Source: Marinisporobacter balticus (lineage in GTDB: Bacteria > Bacillota > Clostridia > Peptostreptococcales > Thermotaleaceae). From it: DNA of 64,000 nt. The stretch's first letter is position 1. The number at the start of each line of letters is the position of its first letter. The notes under the pieces were generated by a model. The model ran no database searches. It saw only the letters and a list, made by a program, of their open reading frames with translations, and had not been told where the DNA came from. The stretch lies in contig NZ_SLWV01000011.1 in the NCBI RefSeq assembly GCF_004345705.1, forward strand, positions 1-64,000, written 5' to 3'. The translations under genes and the position numbers were made by a program. Positions 24,792 to 34,108 of this stretch are shown one piece after another.

Positions 24792-25892
24792 TTAGAAATT
24801 AAAGTCATCAATGTTATTAATATCAAAAATTGTTCTTTCTGGCATTAAAACAATACCTGAGTCATCCGCTACATATTTATGTCCTAAAACGGAGTTAGGC
24901 ATAATTTCTACCTTACCAACTGTAGGAATATCAATTTGATCACCAACAACAAAATCGTTACCTGCAGCTAACCAATATGCAATATAAGCGCCCATAGCTC
25001 CTTGAACTTCGCAATCCCAAAGACCAAATCGTTTTAATGTACCATCTTTAACAAAGTCTCTCATTGAGCTAGGTGTTGCAAATCCTGTAATAATTACATC
25101 ATCAGCATTTTTCCCAAGATTTTTTGCTGCTTGTGCCATACCAGGTAATGCTGTTGAATCTGGACAAATAATTGCATCAACTTCCTTGTATGTATTAAGA
25201 ATGGATTCTCCAACTTGAATAGATTTTTGTGCGTCAGATTCTCCATATTCTGTTGTTACTAGATTCCATTTAGGGAAATCGGAAGCAATATATTTCTTAG
25301 CAGCTTCTACCCATGAATTTTGGTCCGTTACTGTTGGACTAGAATAGAAGAAAGCAAAATCGATTTCTGCATTTTTAGCATCTTCAACTTGGTCTGCAAC
25401 CATGTCAACTAACATTCTACCTAATTGATCTGGTGTTCCTTGGCTGACCATAATTGAACGATATTCAGGATTAACATCAGAGTCCCATGTAACAACTTTA
25501 GTACCAGCATCTGCTGCAGATTTAAGTGCTTCATTAAGTCCATCAGGTGAATTTGATGATACTGCAATAGCGCTGTAACCTTGATTAACTGCACTATTAA
25601 TTACTTGTACTTGATCTGCAACAGTTGCATTTGTTGTACCATCATATTTGCACTCGAAGCCTACTTCTTTAGCTATTGCTTGTGCGCCTACATTTGCTGA
25701 CTCAAAGAACATATTACCAGTTAATTTTGGAATAAAAACAACAGAAACATCTTCTGCTTTTTTCTCAACTTTTGTTGTGTCAGCTGCGCCTTGAGTTTCA
25801 GTGTTAGCAGGCTCAGTATCTTTTGCACACCCTGTCATAACACTAAATACCATAAGCATTACTACTACTAGTGACAAATACTTCTTTTTCAT
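24792..25892 (-). CDS. lsrB: LsrB-type AI-2 binding lipoprotein
   Basis: A 366-residue periplasmic-binding-protein-like lipoprotein. A lipobox ends at Cys21 (VMTGC), so it is anchored outside the membrane. It aligns along its length with E. coli LsrB: IPKLTGNMFFESA, TWDSDV, TDQN, CPDSTALPG, FGLWD, PERTIFD. Of the six AI-2 contacts in Salmonella LsrB (Lys35, Asp116, Asp166, Gln167, Pro220, Ala222), five seem conserved and the last is serine here. Clostridial LsrB receptors with altered pockets that still bind AI-2 are known. It is the last gene of the leftward transport operon, separated from lsrD by about 200 bases. Confidence 0.9.
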   Translation of the reverse strand: MKKKYLSLVVVMLMVFSVMTGCAKDTEPANTETQGAADTTKVEKKAEDVSVVFIPKLTGNMFFESANVGAQAIAKEVGFECKYDGTTNATVADQVQVINSAVNQGYSAIAVSSNSPDGLNEALKSAADAGTKVVTWDSDVNPEYRSIMVSQGTPDQLGRMLVDMVADQVEDAKNAEIDFAFFYSSPTVTDQNSWVEAAKKYIASDFPKWNLVTTEYGESDAQKSIQVGESILNTYKEVDAIICPDSTALPGMAQAAKNLGKNADDVIITGFATPSSMRDFVKDGTLKRFGLWDCEVQGAMGAYIAYWLAAGNDFVVGDQIDIPTVGKVEIMPNSVLGHKYVADDSGIVLMPERTIFDINNIDDFNF

Positions 25893-26100
25893 AATGATTT
25901 ACTCCTCCTTTAATTTGTATTTTTATATTAATTAGCTAGCAGATGATATAATTAGACCACAGAACGTATCATTTTAATAAGGTGTATCAAGAATTAATGA
26001 ATAGATCGTTGTGGTTAATGCAGTATAGAGCTAGCTAATCTATATACGATATTTGATCCTTATGTAATATTATATTGAATGGTGCCATCTTATTCAGCTT
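25893..26100 (-). other. Gap between lsrD and lsrB
   Basis: A 208-base gap within the operon with the strong lsrB ribosome site (AAAGGAGGAG) and AT-rich DNA. The gap may carry a separate promoter or a stabilising structure for the abundant binding protein; I see no clear terminator. Confidence 0.4.
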
Positions 26101-27105
26101 TTAGCCATTATTTGATTTAATCTTTCTCTTAATATTTGAAAAAAGGTTGCCTTCTCCTAAAGAACTCTTTATGGCTACTGAAATAACAAGTAATAGTCCT
26201 ATACCTATACCCACAAATTGTGTAGATAGGCCTGTCATTTGCAATCCTAATGTCATCAATCCTATAATAACACTAGCTAATGCTGTTCCTACAATAGAAC
26301 CCTCTCCACCTGTTATTGCCGTTCCTCCAAGAACAACAGCGGTAATAACAGATAGGGTAAGCGTCGCGCCGTGGTCTGCACGAGAAGAACTCAAATAAGA
26401 AGTTATGTACATCCCTGAAATTGCAGCACCAATCCCTACAAGCATATGTGTGCTTAAAATCACTAATTTTGTTTTAATACCAGAAAACTCTGCTGCTTCT
26501 TTATTAATTCCAGTAAGATATACTCTTCTACCATAAGTTGTTTTATGCAATAGGATATATGCAATAATAATTAGTAGTCCGAAAATAATCAACGAACTAG
26601 GAACGCCGAAAAGCTTACCATGTCCAAGAGCCCTAAAACTATCAGGGAATCCTGTAATTCCTTCTGCGGGACTAATACCTGAAAATCCAATAATGACTAA
26701 GGATATTCCGGCATAAAGAAAACTCGTTCCAAGCGTTGCTACCATAGCTTGCACACCAACATAACCTACTAAAAAGCCATTGAAAGCGCCACATAATGCA
26801 CCTACTATAATGGCAATGCTAAGCGCAAACCAGATATTAAAACCCAACTCTTGCCATAGAAGCCCCATTACAACGGATGATAAACCTACAACTGATCCCA
26901 TAGATATATCAATGCCACCAGTGATAATAACTAAAGTCATAAATAATGCAATAATAGCCACAGTAACAAAGTCATTCGCACTATTCATAAGTACTTTAAT
27001 CTTTAAAAATCTTGGATTTATTAATCCAAACATTATAATTTCAATGATTAAGAAAAGAACAAGAGACAGCTCCCATTTTCCTTTAAAGGCCTTCCACTTT
27101 TTCAT
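26101..27105 (-). CDS. lsrD: LsrD-type AI-2 ABC transporter permease
   Basis: A 334-residue inner membrane permease of the BPD_transp_2 (ribose/LsrCD) family with about eight to ten spans. Typical stretches are TGGIDISMGSVVGLSSVV, GALCGAFNGFLVGYVGVQAMVATLGTSF and VLGGTAITGGEGSIVGTALAS. It pairs with LsrC to form the channel for AI-2. Its start overlaps the lsrC stop by one base, so the two are coupled. The assignment of C versus D rests on order in the operon (A, C, D, B as in enteric bacteria). Confidence 0.85.
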   Translation of the reverse strand: MKKWKAFKGKWELSLVLFLIIEIIMFGLINPRFLKIKVLMNSANDFVTVAIIALFMTLVIITGGIDISMGSVVGLSSVVMGLLWQELGFNIWFALSIAIIVGALCGAFNGFLVGYVGVQAMVATLGTSFLYAGISLVIIGFSGISPAEGITGFPDSFRALGHGKLFGVPSSLIIFGLLIIIAYILLHKTTYGRRVYLTGINKEAAEFSGIKTKLVILSTHMLVGIGAAISGMYITSYLSSSRADHGATLTLSVITAVVLGGTAITGGEGSIVGTALASVIIGLMTLGLQMTGLSTQFVGIGIGLLLVISVAIKSSLGEGNLFSNIKRKIKSNNG

Positions 27106-28106
27106 TATTTATCACCGCCTACAAAAGATGACCTAGCTGAAAGACGTTGCTTCCTAGCTTTATCTTGAAAATATTTATGAATCAAAACATCTGATACAAC
27201 AATGAGGATGAGTAACGATCCTTGAATTGATTTATTCCAAAATGAGGGGACTTTTAAGAAGATCAGTGCTGAATTAATCGCGGTCATAATTATAGCGCCA
27301 ATGCTTGCGCCAATTACTGAGCCTATACCTCCACTTAAACTCACGCCACCAAGTACACAAGCAGCAATTGCAACCATCTCGATATCGAGGCCTGTATTAC
27401 TTGTTACAAATCCTACTTGTGACGCAAAAATAACACCTGCAACAGATGCACAAAATCCAGAAGCGACATATGCAATAACTGTTATCTTTTTAACTGGAAT
27501 CCCAACTAAAATGGAGCCTTCAACATTATCTCCAATCGCTGCAAAAAATCTACCTGTTTTTCCTCTACTAAAATATAATTGAACCAAAGCCACTATTATC
27601 ACTGCTAATATAAAGTAGAAATTTAATCCACCCAAATTTGCTTGTGAAGCTACCTTGAAAGAATCTGGTAGATTTTCAACCCATTTACCATTTGTATAAA
27701 CAATCATAGTACCTCTTGTTATTCCCAAAACACCTAACGTCATAATGATGGCTGGAACCTTAATGATTGCAACACCAATACCATTAATAAGACCGATAAT
27801 AAGTCCAATTGCTATAGCCAATAAGATAGATAACACAACACTTGATCCATCTCTAATCATGCTCGCTGATATAGCGGCCGAAATACCAAGCGTTGCGCCA
27901 ACTGAAACATCTATACCACCAGTTAGTAGAACAAACGTCATACCAACTGCTAGGAATATATATAAAACACTGCCTTTTAATACTGTTGATATACTTTGCG
28001 TATTCATAAAATCTGGGTTTCTTAAACCGACGCCTAAAAAGAGAATAATTAGAAAAGCTAATGCTGTGATTTCTCTTTTTTCAAATATTCTTTTTATAAT
28101 TGTCAT
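27105..28106 (-). CDS. lsrC: LsrC-type AI-2 ABC transporter permease
   Basis: A 333-residue membrane permease of the same family as LsrD. Key segments are LLTGGIDVSVGATLGISAAISASM, INGIGVAIIKVPAIIMTLGVLGITRGTMIVYTNGKWV and VLGGVSLSGGIGSVIGASIGAII. It lies 53 bases after lsrA and overlaps lsrD by one base. Together with LsrA, LsrD and LsrB it makes a complete importer for phosphorylatable AI-2. Confidence 0.85.
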   Translation of the reverse strand: MTIIKRIFEKREITALAFLIILFLGVGLRNPDFMNTQSISTVLKGSVLYIFLAVGMTFVLLTGGIDVSVGATLGISAAISASMIRDGSSVVLSILLAIAIGLIIGLINGIGVAIIKVPAIIMTLGVLGITRGTMIVYTNGKWVENLPDSFKVASQANLGGLNFYFILAVIIVALVQLYFSRGKTGRFFAAIGDNVEGSILVGIPVKKITVIAYVASGFCASVAGVIFASQVGFVTSNTGLDIEMVAIAACVLGGVSLSGGIGSVIGASIGAIIMTAINSALIFLKVPSFWNKSIQGSLLILIVVSDVLIHKYFQDKARKQRLSARSSFVGGDK

Positions 28107-28159
28107 AAGACGTTAAGCCACCTTCCCTTAATTAGAATAAAGTTAATCAAAATCATTCA

Positions 28160-29638
28160 TTATGCACCAAAAGCTGCTAGCGTTAATATATCCATCGTAA
28201 TCTCTTCTTTAGATAACGCTACATGATTGGTACCATGATACATAACTTCTGCCCGATCTGAAAGTTCATAGATTTCTTCAAAGTCAGATGAAATAAGCAA
28301 TATAGCTAAACCAAGTTTTTTAAGTTGATAAATAATCTTATAGACATCTCCTCTAGCTCCTGCATCAATACCTCTTGTTGGCTCATCTAGAATAATTACT
28401 TTAGGATTTGATGAAAGGATTCTTCCAATAACAACCTTCTGCTGGTTACCTCCAGAAAGTGATTTTAAAGATTGGTCTTGTCCTGTTACTTTAATTCTAA
28501 AATCATCTATATATTTTTGTGTAATCTCTTTTTCTTTTCTATGATTAATAAAAACTTTACTAATTCGGCTTAAAATCGCTGAAGTTGTATTAAGTCTTAC
28601 ATCAGCCATTGAAAAGATACCATTCAAATGTCTATCTTCTGGAACATAGTTTAGTCCTAAATCAATAATTTCCTTTGTTTTATAACCTTTTATACTCTTT
28701 CCATCTAATAGCACATCGCCACCTGTGATTTCTCCCATACCAAATATTGCTTCAGCCAATTCTGTTCTTCCTGAGCCAACTACTCCAGCAAGGCCTAAAA
28801 TCTCACCTTCATAAACAGAGAAGGATATATCATGAAATCCGTAACCTGATAAAGAATCTACTTTTAATACAAGATCTTCTTTATTGCCTACTAGATCATT
28901 TTCAAGATCTTCTTTTACATTCTCTACGCTATCGGGCATTAAACCTTTAATCAACATTTCTTTTGTAAAATCAGATACAGGACCATTGATGGTAATTTCC
29001 CCATCTCTTAAAATAACAACATCTGTAGCAATTTCAAAAACTTCTGTTAGCCTATGGGTGATATAAAACATGCCTATACCTTTTGCTTGAAGATCCTTCA
29101 TCAATTTAAAGAAAGATTGAATTTCATTAAATGTAAGTGTAGATGTGGGTTCATCAAGAATTAAAATTCTAGCTTCCCTCAGTAGACCTCTTAAAATTTC
29201 AACAAGCTGTTGTTCTGCGATAGAAAGCGTAGCTGCCTTTCTACTTAAAGAGATATTCCACCCTAGCTGCTTAATCAAATTTCTAAGCTTTTCCCCTAAC
29301 TCAGATTTATTTTGATTAAATCCTATGACAACGTTTTCTTCAACCGTCATATTAGGAAAAAGGAGAGGTTCTTGAGGTACTAGATAAATTCCTTTCTCAA
29401 GTGCTACCGAAGGCGAACTCATATTGATCTTTTTATCTTCTATATAAATTTCGCCCCTATCAAGAGGATATATGCCCATAATGATTTTCATTAATGTACT
29501 TTTTCCTGCACCATTACCACCAATAATAGCAACAATCTCCCCTTCAGATAGCTCAAGTGATGTGCCTTTGAGTACTTCGTTATCAGCAAATGATTTATAT
29601 ATCTCGTTTAATCTTATTAGAGATTTTTTTTCACTCAT
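28160..29638 (-). CDS. lsrA: LsrA-type AI-2 ABC transporter ATPase
   Basis: A 492-residue ATPase with two nucleotide-binding domains. The first has a full Walker A, GGNGAGKST, and a Walker B in LILDEPTS; its signature is weak (LSIAEQQ). The second has a degenerate Walker A (GVVGSGRTEL) and a full LSGGNQQKV signature and DEPTRGID, the usual split in sugar and AI-2 importers. First gene of the leftward operon, reading away from lsrR. Ribosome site is GGGGGT at somewhat long spacing. Confidence 0.9.
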   Translation of the reverse strand: MSEKKSLIRLNEIYKSFADNEVLKGTSLELSEGEIVAIIGGNGAGKSTLMKIIMGIYPLDRGEIYIEDKKINMSSPSVALEKGIYLVPQEPLLFPNMTVEENVVIGFNQNKSELGEKLRNLIKQLGWNISLSRKAATLSIAEQQLVEILRGLLREARILILDEPTSTLTFNEIQSFFKLMKDLQAKGIGMFYITHRLTEVFEIATDVVILRDGEITINGPVSDFTKEMLIKGLMPDSVENVKEDLENDLVGNKEDLVLKVDSLSGYGFHDISFSVYEGEILGLAGVVGSGRTELAEAIFGMGEITGGDVLLDGKSIKGYKTKEIIDLGLNYVPEDRHLNGIFSMADVRLNTTSAILSRISKVFINHRKEKEITQKYIDDFRIKVTGQDQSLKSLSGGNQQKVVIGRILSSNPKVIILDEPTRGIDAGARGDVYKIIYQLKKLGLAILLISSDFEEIYELSDRAEVMYHGTNHVALSKEEITMDILTLAAFGA

Positions 29639-29748
29639 TTGATCATACCCCCAACCTCATTGTTTTTTATAATTTATTATTTTTGAAAATTCATGATTTA
29701 CTTAAAGTTTATAATCTTTTGTGTTGATATTAATCATTTGTTAGTTAT

Positions 29749-29778
29749 ATAATAGTGCACTTTTACACAATTTGTCAA
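29749..29778 (-). promoter_or_regulatory. Leftward promoter of lsrACDB
   Basis: On the minus strand TTGACA (29773-29778) and TATTAT (29749-29754) are 18 bases apart, about 110 bases upstream of the lsrA start. Confidence 0.7.
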
Positions 29779-29814
29779 TAGATTTTTGCAGTGAAATCAA
29801 TATTAAATAACCTA

Positions 29815-29843
29815 TTGACACCAAATTAAAGCATTGATATAAT
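29815..29843 (+). promoter_or_regulatory. Rightward promoter of lsrRK-cupin-lsrF
   Basis: Perfect TTGACA (29815-29820), 17 bases, perfect TATAAT (29838-29843). It lies 100 bases before the lsrR start. Such a strong promoter implies repression when the system is off, which LsrR would provide. Confidence 0.85.
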
Positions 29844-29942
29844 ATTTTTAAATAAAAACAAATTATTTTTATGTGAACATTTGTTTTAATGCTTATCAAT
29901 TCAATATTGTATAATTAATTACAATAATTAGGGAGAAAAACT

Positions 29943-30875
29943 ATGTACGAAGACAATTTGATCTATAAGGTAACTTGGTTCTATTATGCTGATAATATGA
30001 CTCAAAAAGAAATTGCAGAACATCTTGGTATTTCCAGAATGAAAGTAGTAAAGCTTCTGAATCAAGCGAAAAGCGATGGTATTATTAAATTTAAGATGAA
30101 TCCCGATGCGAAAGCACATATTAATTTAGAACGTGATTTAATAGAAAAGTTTCATTTAGAAGATGTGTTTGTTGTTCCATCTACGCCAAGCAATGTTAAT
30201 CACAATATTGCAAAAGGTGCTGCTCAATATATAGAAGAAAAAGTTGAAGCAAATACTTTCATAAATATTGGCTATGGGAACACTGTTTCTCGCACAATTA
30301 ATCACCTAATTTATTCTTTAGAAAAGCCAATATCATTAGTCACACTATCAGGGGGCGTCTCCTATTATACATCCTCTATTGTTTCAGGCACGCGTAAAAG
30401 AACTGCAACAAGCATTACACCTAATATCCATATCCTTCCTGCTCCTTTATTGGCCTCATCAGAAGAAGTGGCAAACATCTTCTTAAATGAAAAGAGTATT
30501 AAGAATATCATAAATATGTCAGAATTGTCGAGCATGTCAATCGTAGGCATTGGTTCTGTTTCAAATGATGCAACCATTTTCAAATATCACATTGTTAATG
30601 AGGAGGATCGTATTCTATTAGAAATGCAAGGTGCTGTTGGGGATATTCTAAGTCAATTTTATGATAAAAATGGTAATATTTTACAATCTGATTTACATAA
30701 AAAACTTGTAAGCATCAAACTTGACACATTAAAAGCTTCTCATAAAACAATTGGGGTTGCAGGTGGAAAAGAAAAGATTCAAGCTATTTATTCTGCTCTT
30801 ATTGGTGGGTATCTCAACGTTTTAATTACAGATGAAGATACTGCTAATAGCTTAATAAATTTCAAAAATGAATAG
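29943..30875 (+). CDS. lsrR: LsrR-type SorC family repressor
   Basis: A 310-residue regulator of the SorC/DeoR family with an N-terminal helix-turn-helix (MTQKEIAEHLGISRMKVVKLLNQAKSDGIIKF, about residues 20-52) and a C-terminal sugar-phosphate-binding domain (GYGNTVSRTI, VTLSGGVSYY, GIGSVSNDATIF, GVAGGKEKI). In enteric bacteria LsrR represses lsr genes until phospho-AI-2 binds it. The divergent layout with two promoters in the gap is the same here. GGGAG ribosome site; first gene of the rightward operon. Confidence 0.9.
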   Translation: MYEDNLIYKVTWFYYADNMTQKEIAEHLGISRMKVVKLLNQAKSDGIIKFKMNPDAKAHINLERDLIEKFHLEDVFVVPSTPSNVNHNIAKGAAQYIEEKVEANTFINIGYGNTVSRTINHLIYSLEKPISLVTLSGGVSYYTSSIVSGTRKRTATSITPNIHILPAPLLASSEEVANIFLNEKSIKNIINMSELSSMSIVGIGSVSNDATIFKYHIVNEEDRILLEMQGAVGDILSQFYDKNGNILQSDLHKKLVSIKLDTLKASHKTIGVAGGKEKIQAIYSALIGGYLNVLITDEDTANSLINFKNE

Positions 30876-30930
30876 TTATTTTTATACACCTTTAAAATTT
30901 ATTTAAAAAAATCGTAAAGAAGGTGAAAGA

Positions 30931-32493
30931 ATGAAAAAATATGTTATGGCAGTAGATGCAGGTACTGGAAGTGTTCGTTCTGTTATTTTTGACGAAAATT
31001 TTAACCAAATTGCTGTTGCGCAACATGAATGGACGCATAAAGAAGATTCACGATATGAAGGTGCGATTGACTTTGATGTTGAGAACAATGCAAAATTAAT
31101 GATTAATACAATTCGAGAAGTGATTAAGACTTCAGGTATTGATGGAGAAGATATTCTTGCAATTTCAACAACGAGCATGAGAGAGGCTTTTGTCCTATAC
31201 GATGAAGAGGGGAATGAAATATGGGCTGTTTCTAACGTTGATGCAAGAGCTTCTAAAGAAGTTTTTGAACTGAAAGAAATCTCTGAGAATATAGAAAAAG
31301 ATATTTATGATATTTCAGGTCAAACTTTTGCGTTGGGAGCCATTCCAAGACTATTATGGGTAAAAAATAATCTACCAGACAGCTATGGAAAGACTAAGGC
31401 GATCACAATGCTGAATGACTGGATTATCTATCGGTTAACAGGCATTTTATCTATTGAGCCTTCAAATGCATCTACTACTGGAATACTAGATGCCAATAAA
31501 CGTAACTGGGATATGTCTATCTTAGAAAAATGTGGGCTCAAACAAGATATGTACCCTCCTATATACGAAAGTGGTACGCCTGTTGGAAAGGTTACAAAAG
31601 AAATTGCAAAAATTACAGGACTAAGTGAAAATTGTACTGTTGTTGTAGGCGGTGGCGATGTTCAAATGGGCTGCGTTGGTGTTGGTGTAGTAAAGAGCGG
31701 TCAAGCAGCACTCTTAGGGGGAAGCTTTTGGCAACTTGAATATAATACATCATCACCAAATATAGATAGAATGGGTCGTATTAGGGTTAATTGCCATGCT
31801 ATACCCAAAATGTGGCAACAAGAATTGATTGCTTTTTATCCTGGACTTGTCCTCCGTTGGTTTAGAGACTGTTTTTGCCAATATGAAGCAGACCTTGCTA
31901 AAAAAACAGGTGAAAGTATCTATTCTTTACTTAACAAGCAAGCTGAAAATGTCCCTGTAGGTTCAAATAGTGTTCTTTGTTCCTTTTCAAGCATAATGGA
32001 CTATAAACAGTGGAAACATCCTTCTCCATGTTTTACGAATTTCGGGATTGATCCTGAAAAATATAACAAAGCAACTTTTTACAGATCAATTTTAGAAAAT
32101 GCAGCCTTAGTAACTTTAGGACATAAAAAAATTATTGAAGATCTCACGGGAGGTTTCCCTGATACGATTATATTCGCATCAGGAGCTTCAAATAGCTCAC
32201 TTTGGTGTCAAATTGTTGCTGATGTTTTAGGCATCTCAATAAAGGTACCAACTGTAAAAGAATCTACAGCTTTAGGCGCCGCTTTTTGTGCTGGTGTTGG
32301 TATCGGGTGGGTGCCTAGTCTTGAGGCTGCTGCAGAAAAATATGTAAACATAGAAAATGTATATATACCGAATACAGAAAATAATACATTATATGAAGCA
32401 ATTTTTAATAACTGGAAACAATTATCAGAAGCGCAAATTAAAAACAGTGATAATGGTTTTTTACAGCACATGTGGCGAGCTCCTGGAATTTAA
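30931..32493 (+). CDS. lsrK: Autoinducer-2 kinase LsrK
   Basis: A 520-residue FGGY-family kinase that phosphorylates AI-2 (DPD) after uptake. Similarity to E. coli LsrK runs end to end: VDAGTGSVRSVIFDEN, STTSMREAFVLYDEEGNEIWAVSNVDARA, GQTFALGAIPRLLWV, VVVGGGDVQMGCVGVGVV, ALLGGSFWQ, and the closing MWRAPG. That, with neighbouring lsrF and lsrR, rules out a plain sugar kinase. AAGGTG ribosome site 55 bases after lsrR. The phosphorylated product would be the LsrR ligand and the LsrG/LsrF substrate. Confidence 0.95.
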   Translation: MKKYVMAVDAGTGSVRSVIFDENFNQIAVAQHEWTHKEDSRYEGAIDFDVENNAKLMINTIREVIKTSGIDGEDILAISTTSMREAFVLYDEEGNEIWAVSNVDARASKEVFELKEISENIEKDIYDISGQTFALGAIPRLLWVKNNLPDSYGKTKAITMLNDWIIYRLTGILSIEPSNASTTGILDANKRNWDMSILEKCGLKQDMYPPIYESGTPVGKVTKEIAKITGLSENCTVVVGGGDVQMGCVGVGVVKSGQAALLGGSFWQLEYNTSSPNIDRMGRIRVNCHAIPKMWQQELIAFYPGLVLRWFRDCFCQYEADLAKKTGESIYSLLNKQAENVPVGSNSVLCSFSSIMDYKQWKHPSPCFTNFGIDPEKYNKATFYRSILENAALVTLGHKKIIEDLTGGFPDTIIFASGASNSSLWCQIVADVLGISIKVPTVKESTALGAAFCAGVGIGWVPSLEAAAEKYVNIENVYIPNTENNTLYEAIFNNWKQLSEAQIKNSDNGFLQHMWRAPGI

Positions 32494-32513
32494 AATTTAA
32501 ATGAGGTGAAAAC

Positions 32514-32858
32514 ATGATAAAAGTAAATGAATCAGAAAGAGAATATCGTTTTGGAGATAGTGGACCAAAGTATTTACGCAAAGGACCTTTCTTAAGTGCA
32601 GGGATTGTTGCATTTAACCCAGGTCAAGATTTTCAAGGGCACCATCATAAAATTATGGAAGAAAGCTTTTTAATGATTGAAGGGGAACTAGATTTTTATA
32701 TTGATGATAAACTTGTAAAATGCGCCAAAGGGGATCTTATCACAGCAGAACCAGGCGAAAGTCATTATATTGTAAACACGAGTAACAAAGTTGCAAAAGC
32801 AGTATTTATGCTTGCACCTTTCCAATTGCAAGATAAATTCATTGTGGAAGACAAATAA
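32514..32858 (+). CDS. Cupin protein in the lsr operon, in the place of lsrG
   Basis: A 114-residue single cupin barrel with a metal site: first motif GHHHKIMEESFLMIEGELDFYID and second motif GDLITAEPGESHYIVN. It has no similarity by eye to LsrG, which has the ferredoxin-like ABM fold. It lies between lsrK and lsrF with 20- and 16-base gaps and AGGTG ribosome site. Since LsrG isomerises phospho-AI-2 to the substrate of LsrF, and cupins often catalyse sugar and keto isomerisations, this protein may do the same step by convergent evolution. That is inference from position and fold only. Confidence 0.8.
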   Translation: MIKVNESEREYRFGDSGPKYLRKGPFLSAGIVAFNPGQDFQGHHHKIMEESFLMIEGELDFYIDDKLVKCAKGDLITAEPGESHYIVNTSNKVAKAVFMLAPFQLQDKFIVEDK

Positions 32859-32874
32859 AAGGAGGAAAACAAAA

Positions 32875-33759
32875 ATGGCAGATAAAGACGGAATCAAGGA
32901 TGCAAAGGAATTTGGTATTGGTATACCACAAGTAACGGAAGGGTTTCATGTAAAAGGATGCAACCACTATGGATGGGGAATGAAATCAAGACTTAGCAAA
33001 ATTTTCAACCCAAAGAGTGGAAAATCTCTAATGTTAGCTTTTGATCATGGTTATTTCTTAGGACCTACTTCGGGATTAGAAAGATTAGACTTAAAAATAC
33101 CATCGCTTGTAGATTATATTGATTGTTTTATGGGAACGCGTGGTGGCATGACAACTTGCATTGATCCTGCAATAACAGCAAATAAAGCCATTGCACTTCG
33201 TGTTTCATCAGGTTCCTCCATTTTAGATGATGATCTTAGCAATGAAATCGTTTCAGTTGATATTGCAGAAGCGATTCGTATGAACGCTGATTTAATGGCT
33301 ACGCAAGTCTATATTGGTGCACCATACCAAACAAAATCAATCGATAATCTTTCAAAAGTAATTTGTGCTGGTAACACTTACGGAATACCTACAATGGGTG
33401 TTGTTGCTGTAGGCAAGGAAATGGAAAGAAATGCTAAGTACTTTAGACTTGCGACTCGAATCATTGCTGAAGTTGGTGCACAAGTTGTAAAAAGCTACTA
33501 TTGTGACGACTTTGATAGTGTAGCGGCTTCATGCCCTGTTCCAATTGTAATTGCAGGCGGTAAAAAAATACCAGAAAAAGATGCACTTGAAATGTGCTAT
33601 AATGCTATATTAATGGGTGCTGCTGGTGTAGATATGGGAAGAAATATTTTTCAATCAGAAGATCCTCTTGCAATGGTTCAAGCTGTACGTGCGATCGTGC
33701 ATGATGGTATTGATAGCAAAGAAGCATTTGACATGTTCAACGAATTAAAAACAAAGTAG
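32875..33759 (+). CDS. lsrF: LsrF, thiolase of phospho-AI-2 breakdown
   Basis: A 294-residue class I aldolase-fold enzyme that in E. coli transfers an acetyl group from 3-hydroxy-5-phosphonooxypentane-2,4-dione to CoA. Similarity to E. coli LsrF runs the full length (MADKDGIKDAKEFG, SRLSKIFNPKSGKSLMLAFDHGYFLGPTSGLER, PIVIAGGKKIPEKDALEMC, GAAGVDMGRNIFQSEDP). The likely catalytic lysine is in VVKSYYCDD. ATG at 32875 after AAAGGAGG is chosen; a longer frame reaches back into the cupin gene. Last gene of the operon, before a strong terminator. Confidence 0.94.
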   Translation: MADKDGIKDAKEFGIGIPQVTEGFHVKGCNHYGWGMKSRLSKIFNPKSGKSLMLAFDHGYFLGPTSGLERLDLKIPSLVDYIDCFMGTRGGMTTCIDPAITANKAIALRVSSGSSILDDDLSNEIVSVDIAEAIRMNADLMATQVYIGAPYQTKSIDNLSKVICAGNTYGIPTMGVVAVGKEMERNAKYFRLATRIIAEVGAQVVKSYYCDDFDSVAASCPVPIVIAGGKKIPEKDALEMCYNAILMGAAGVDMGRNIFQSEDPLAMVQAVRAIVHDGIDSKEAFDMFNELKTK

Positions 33760-33783
33760 ATGCTTAACACGGTGATAGTATAT

Positions 33784-33822
33784 AAGCTTCCTCTTTTCAA
33801 AAAAAAGGGGAAGCTTTTTTTT
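33784..33822 (+). terminator. Terminator after lsrF
   Basis: AAGCTTCCTCTTTT pairs with AAAAGGGGAAGCTT (one G-T), followed by a long T run. Confidence 0.9.
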
Positions 33823-34108
33823 GAAAAAATATAGAACAATGTATTTTATCAATAAATAATACCTAATTATAAAAATGGGTATCTATATTTCATATGACAT
33901 GTATAAGAGAATAATTGAATAGGTTCGATTTTTATACGAAAAATAATAATAGGATACATTGTTTTTTACATTTTATGGAATGATAATAAGAGAAAGTTTG
34001 ATATAATATAAAAGGAGTTTTAAAATTATTTCTATAAGGGTAGATATTTTAAAATAGTTGATAAAGTATGAATAATTGATTAGAATAAAATGGAGAAAGG
34101 AGATAAAT
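33823..34108. other. Intergenic region, nothing recognised
   Basis: AT-rich, no gene or clear structure seen. A likely -10 region (GATATAATAT) lies near 34003. Confidence 0.4.

Larger units (their letters stand above)
29639..29942. other. Divergent lsr control region
   Basis: A 304-base intergenic region between lsrA and lsrR that holds promoters in both directions (separate entries). GCATTGATA and ATGCTTATCAA-type AT-rich repeats around 29830 and 29890 are possible LsrR sites, but no clean operator pair can be defined by eye. Confidence 0.6.

Noticed and set aside
29860..29930. Defined LsrR operators
   Set aside because: Several AT-rich partial repeats exist but no consistent pair could be set by eye; left as a general control region.
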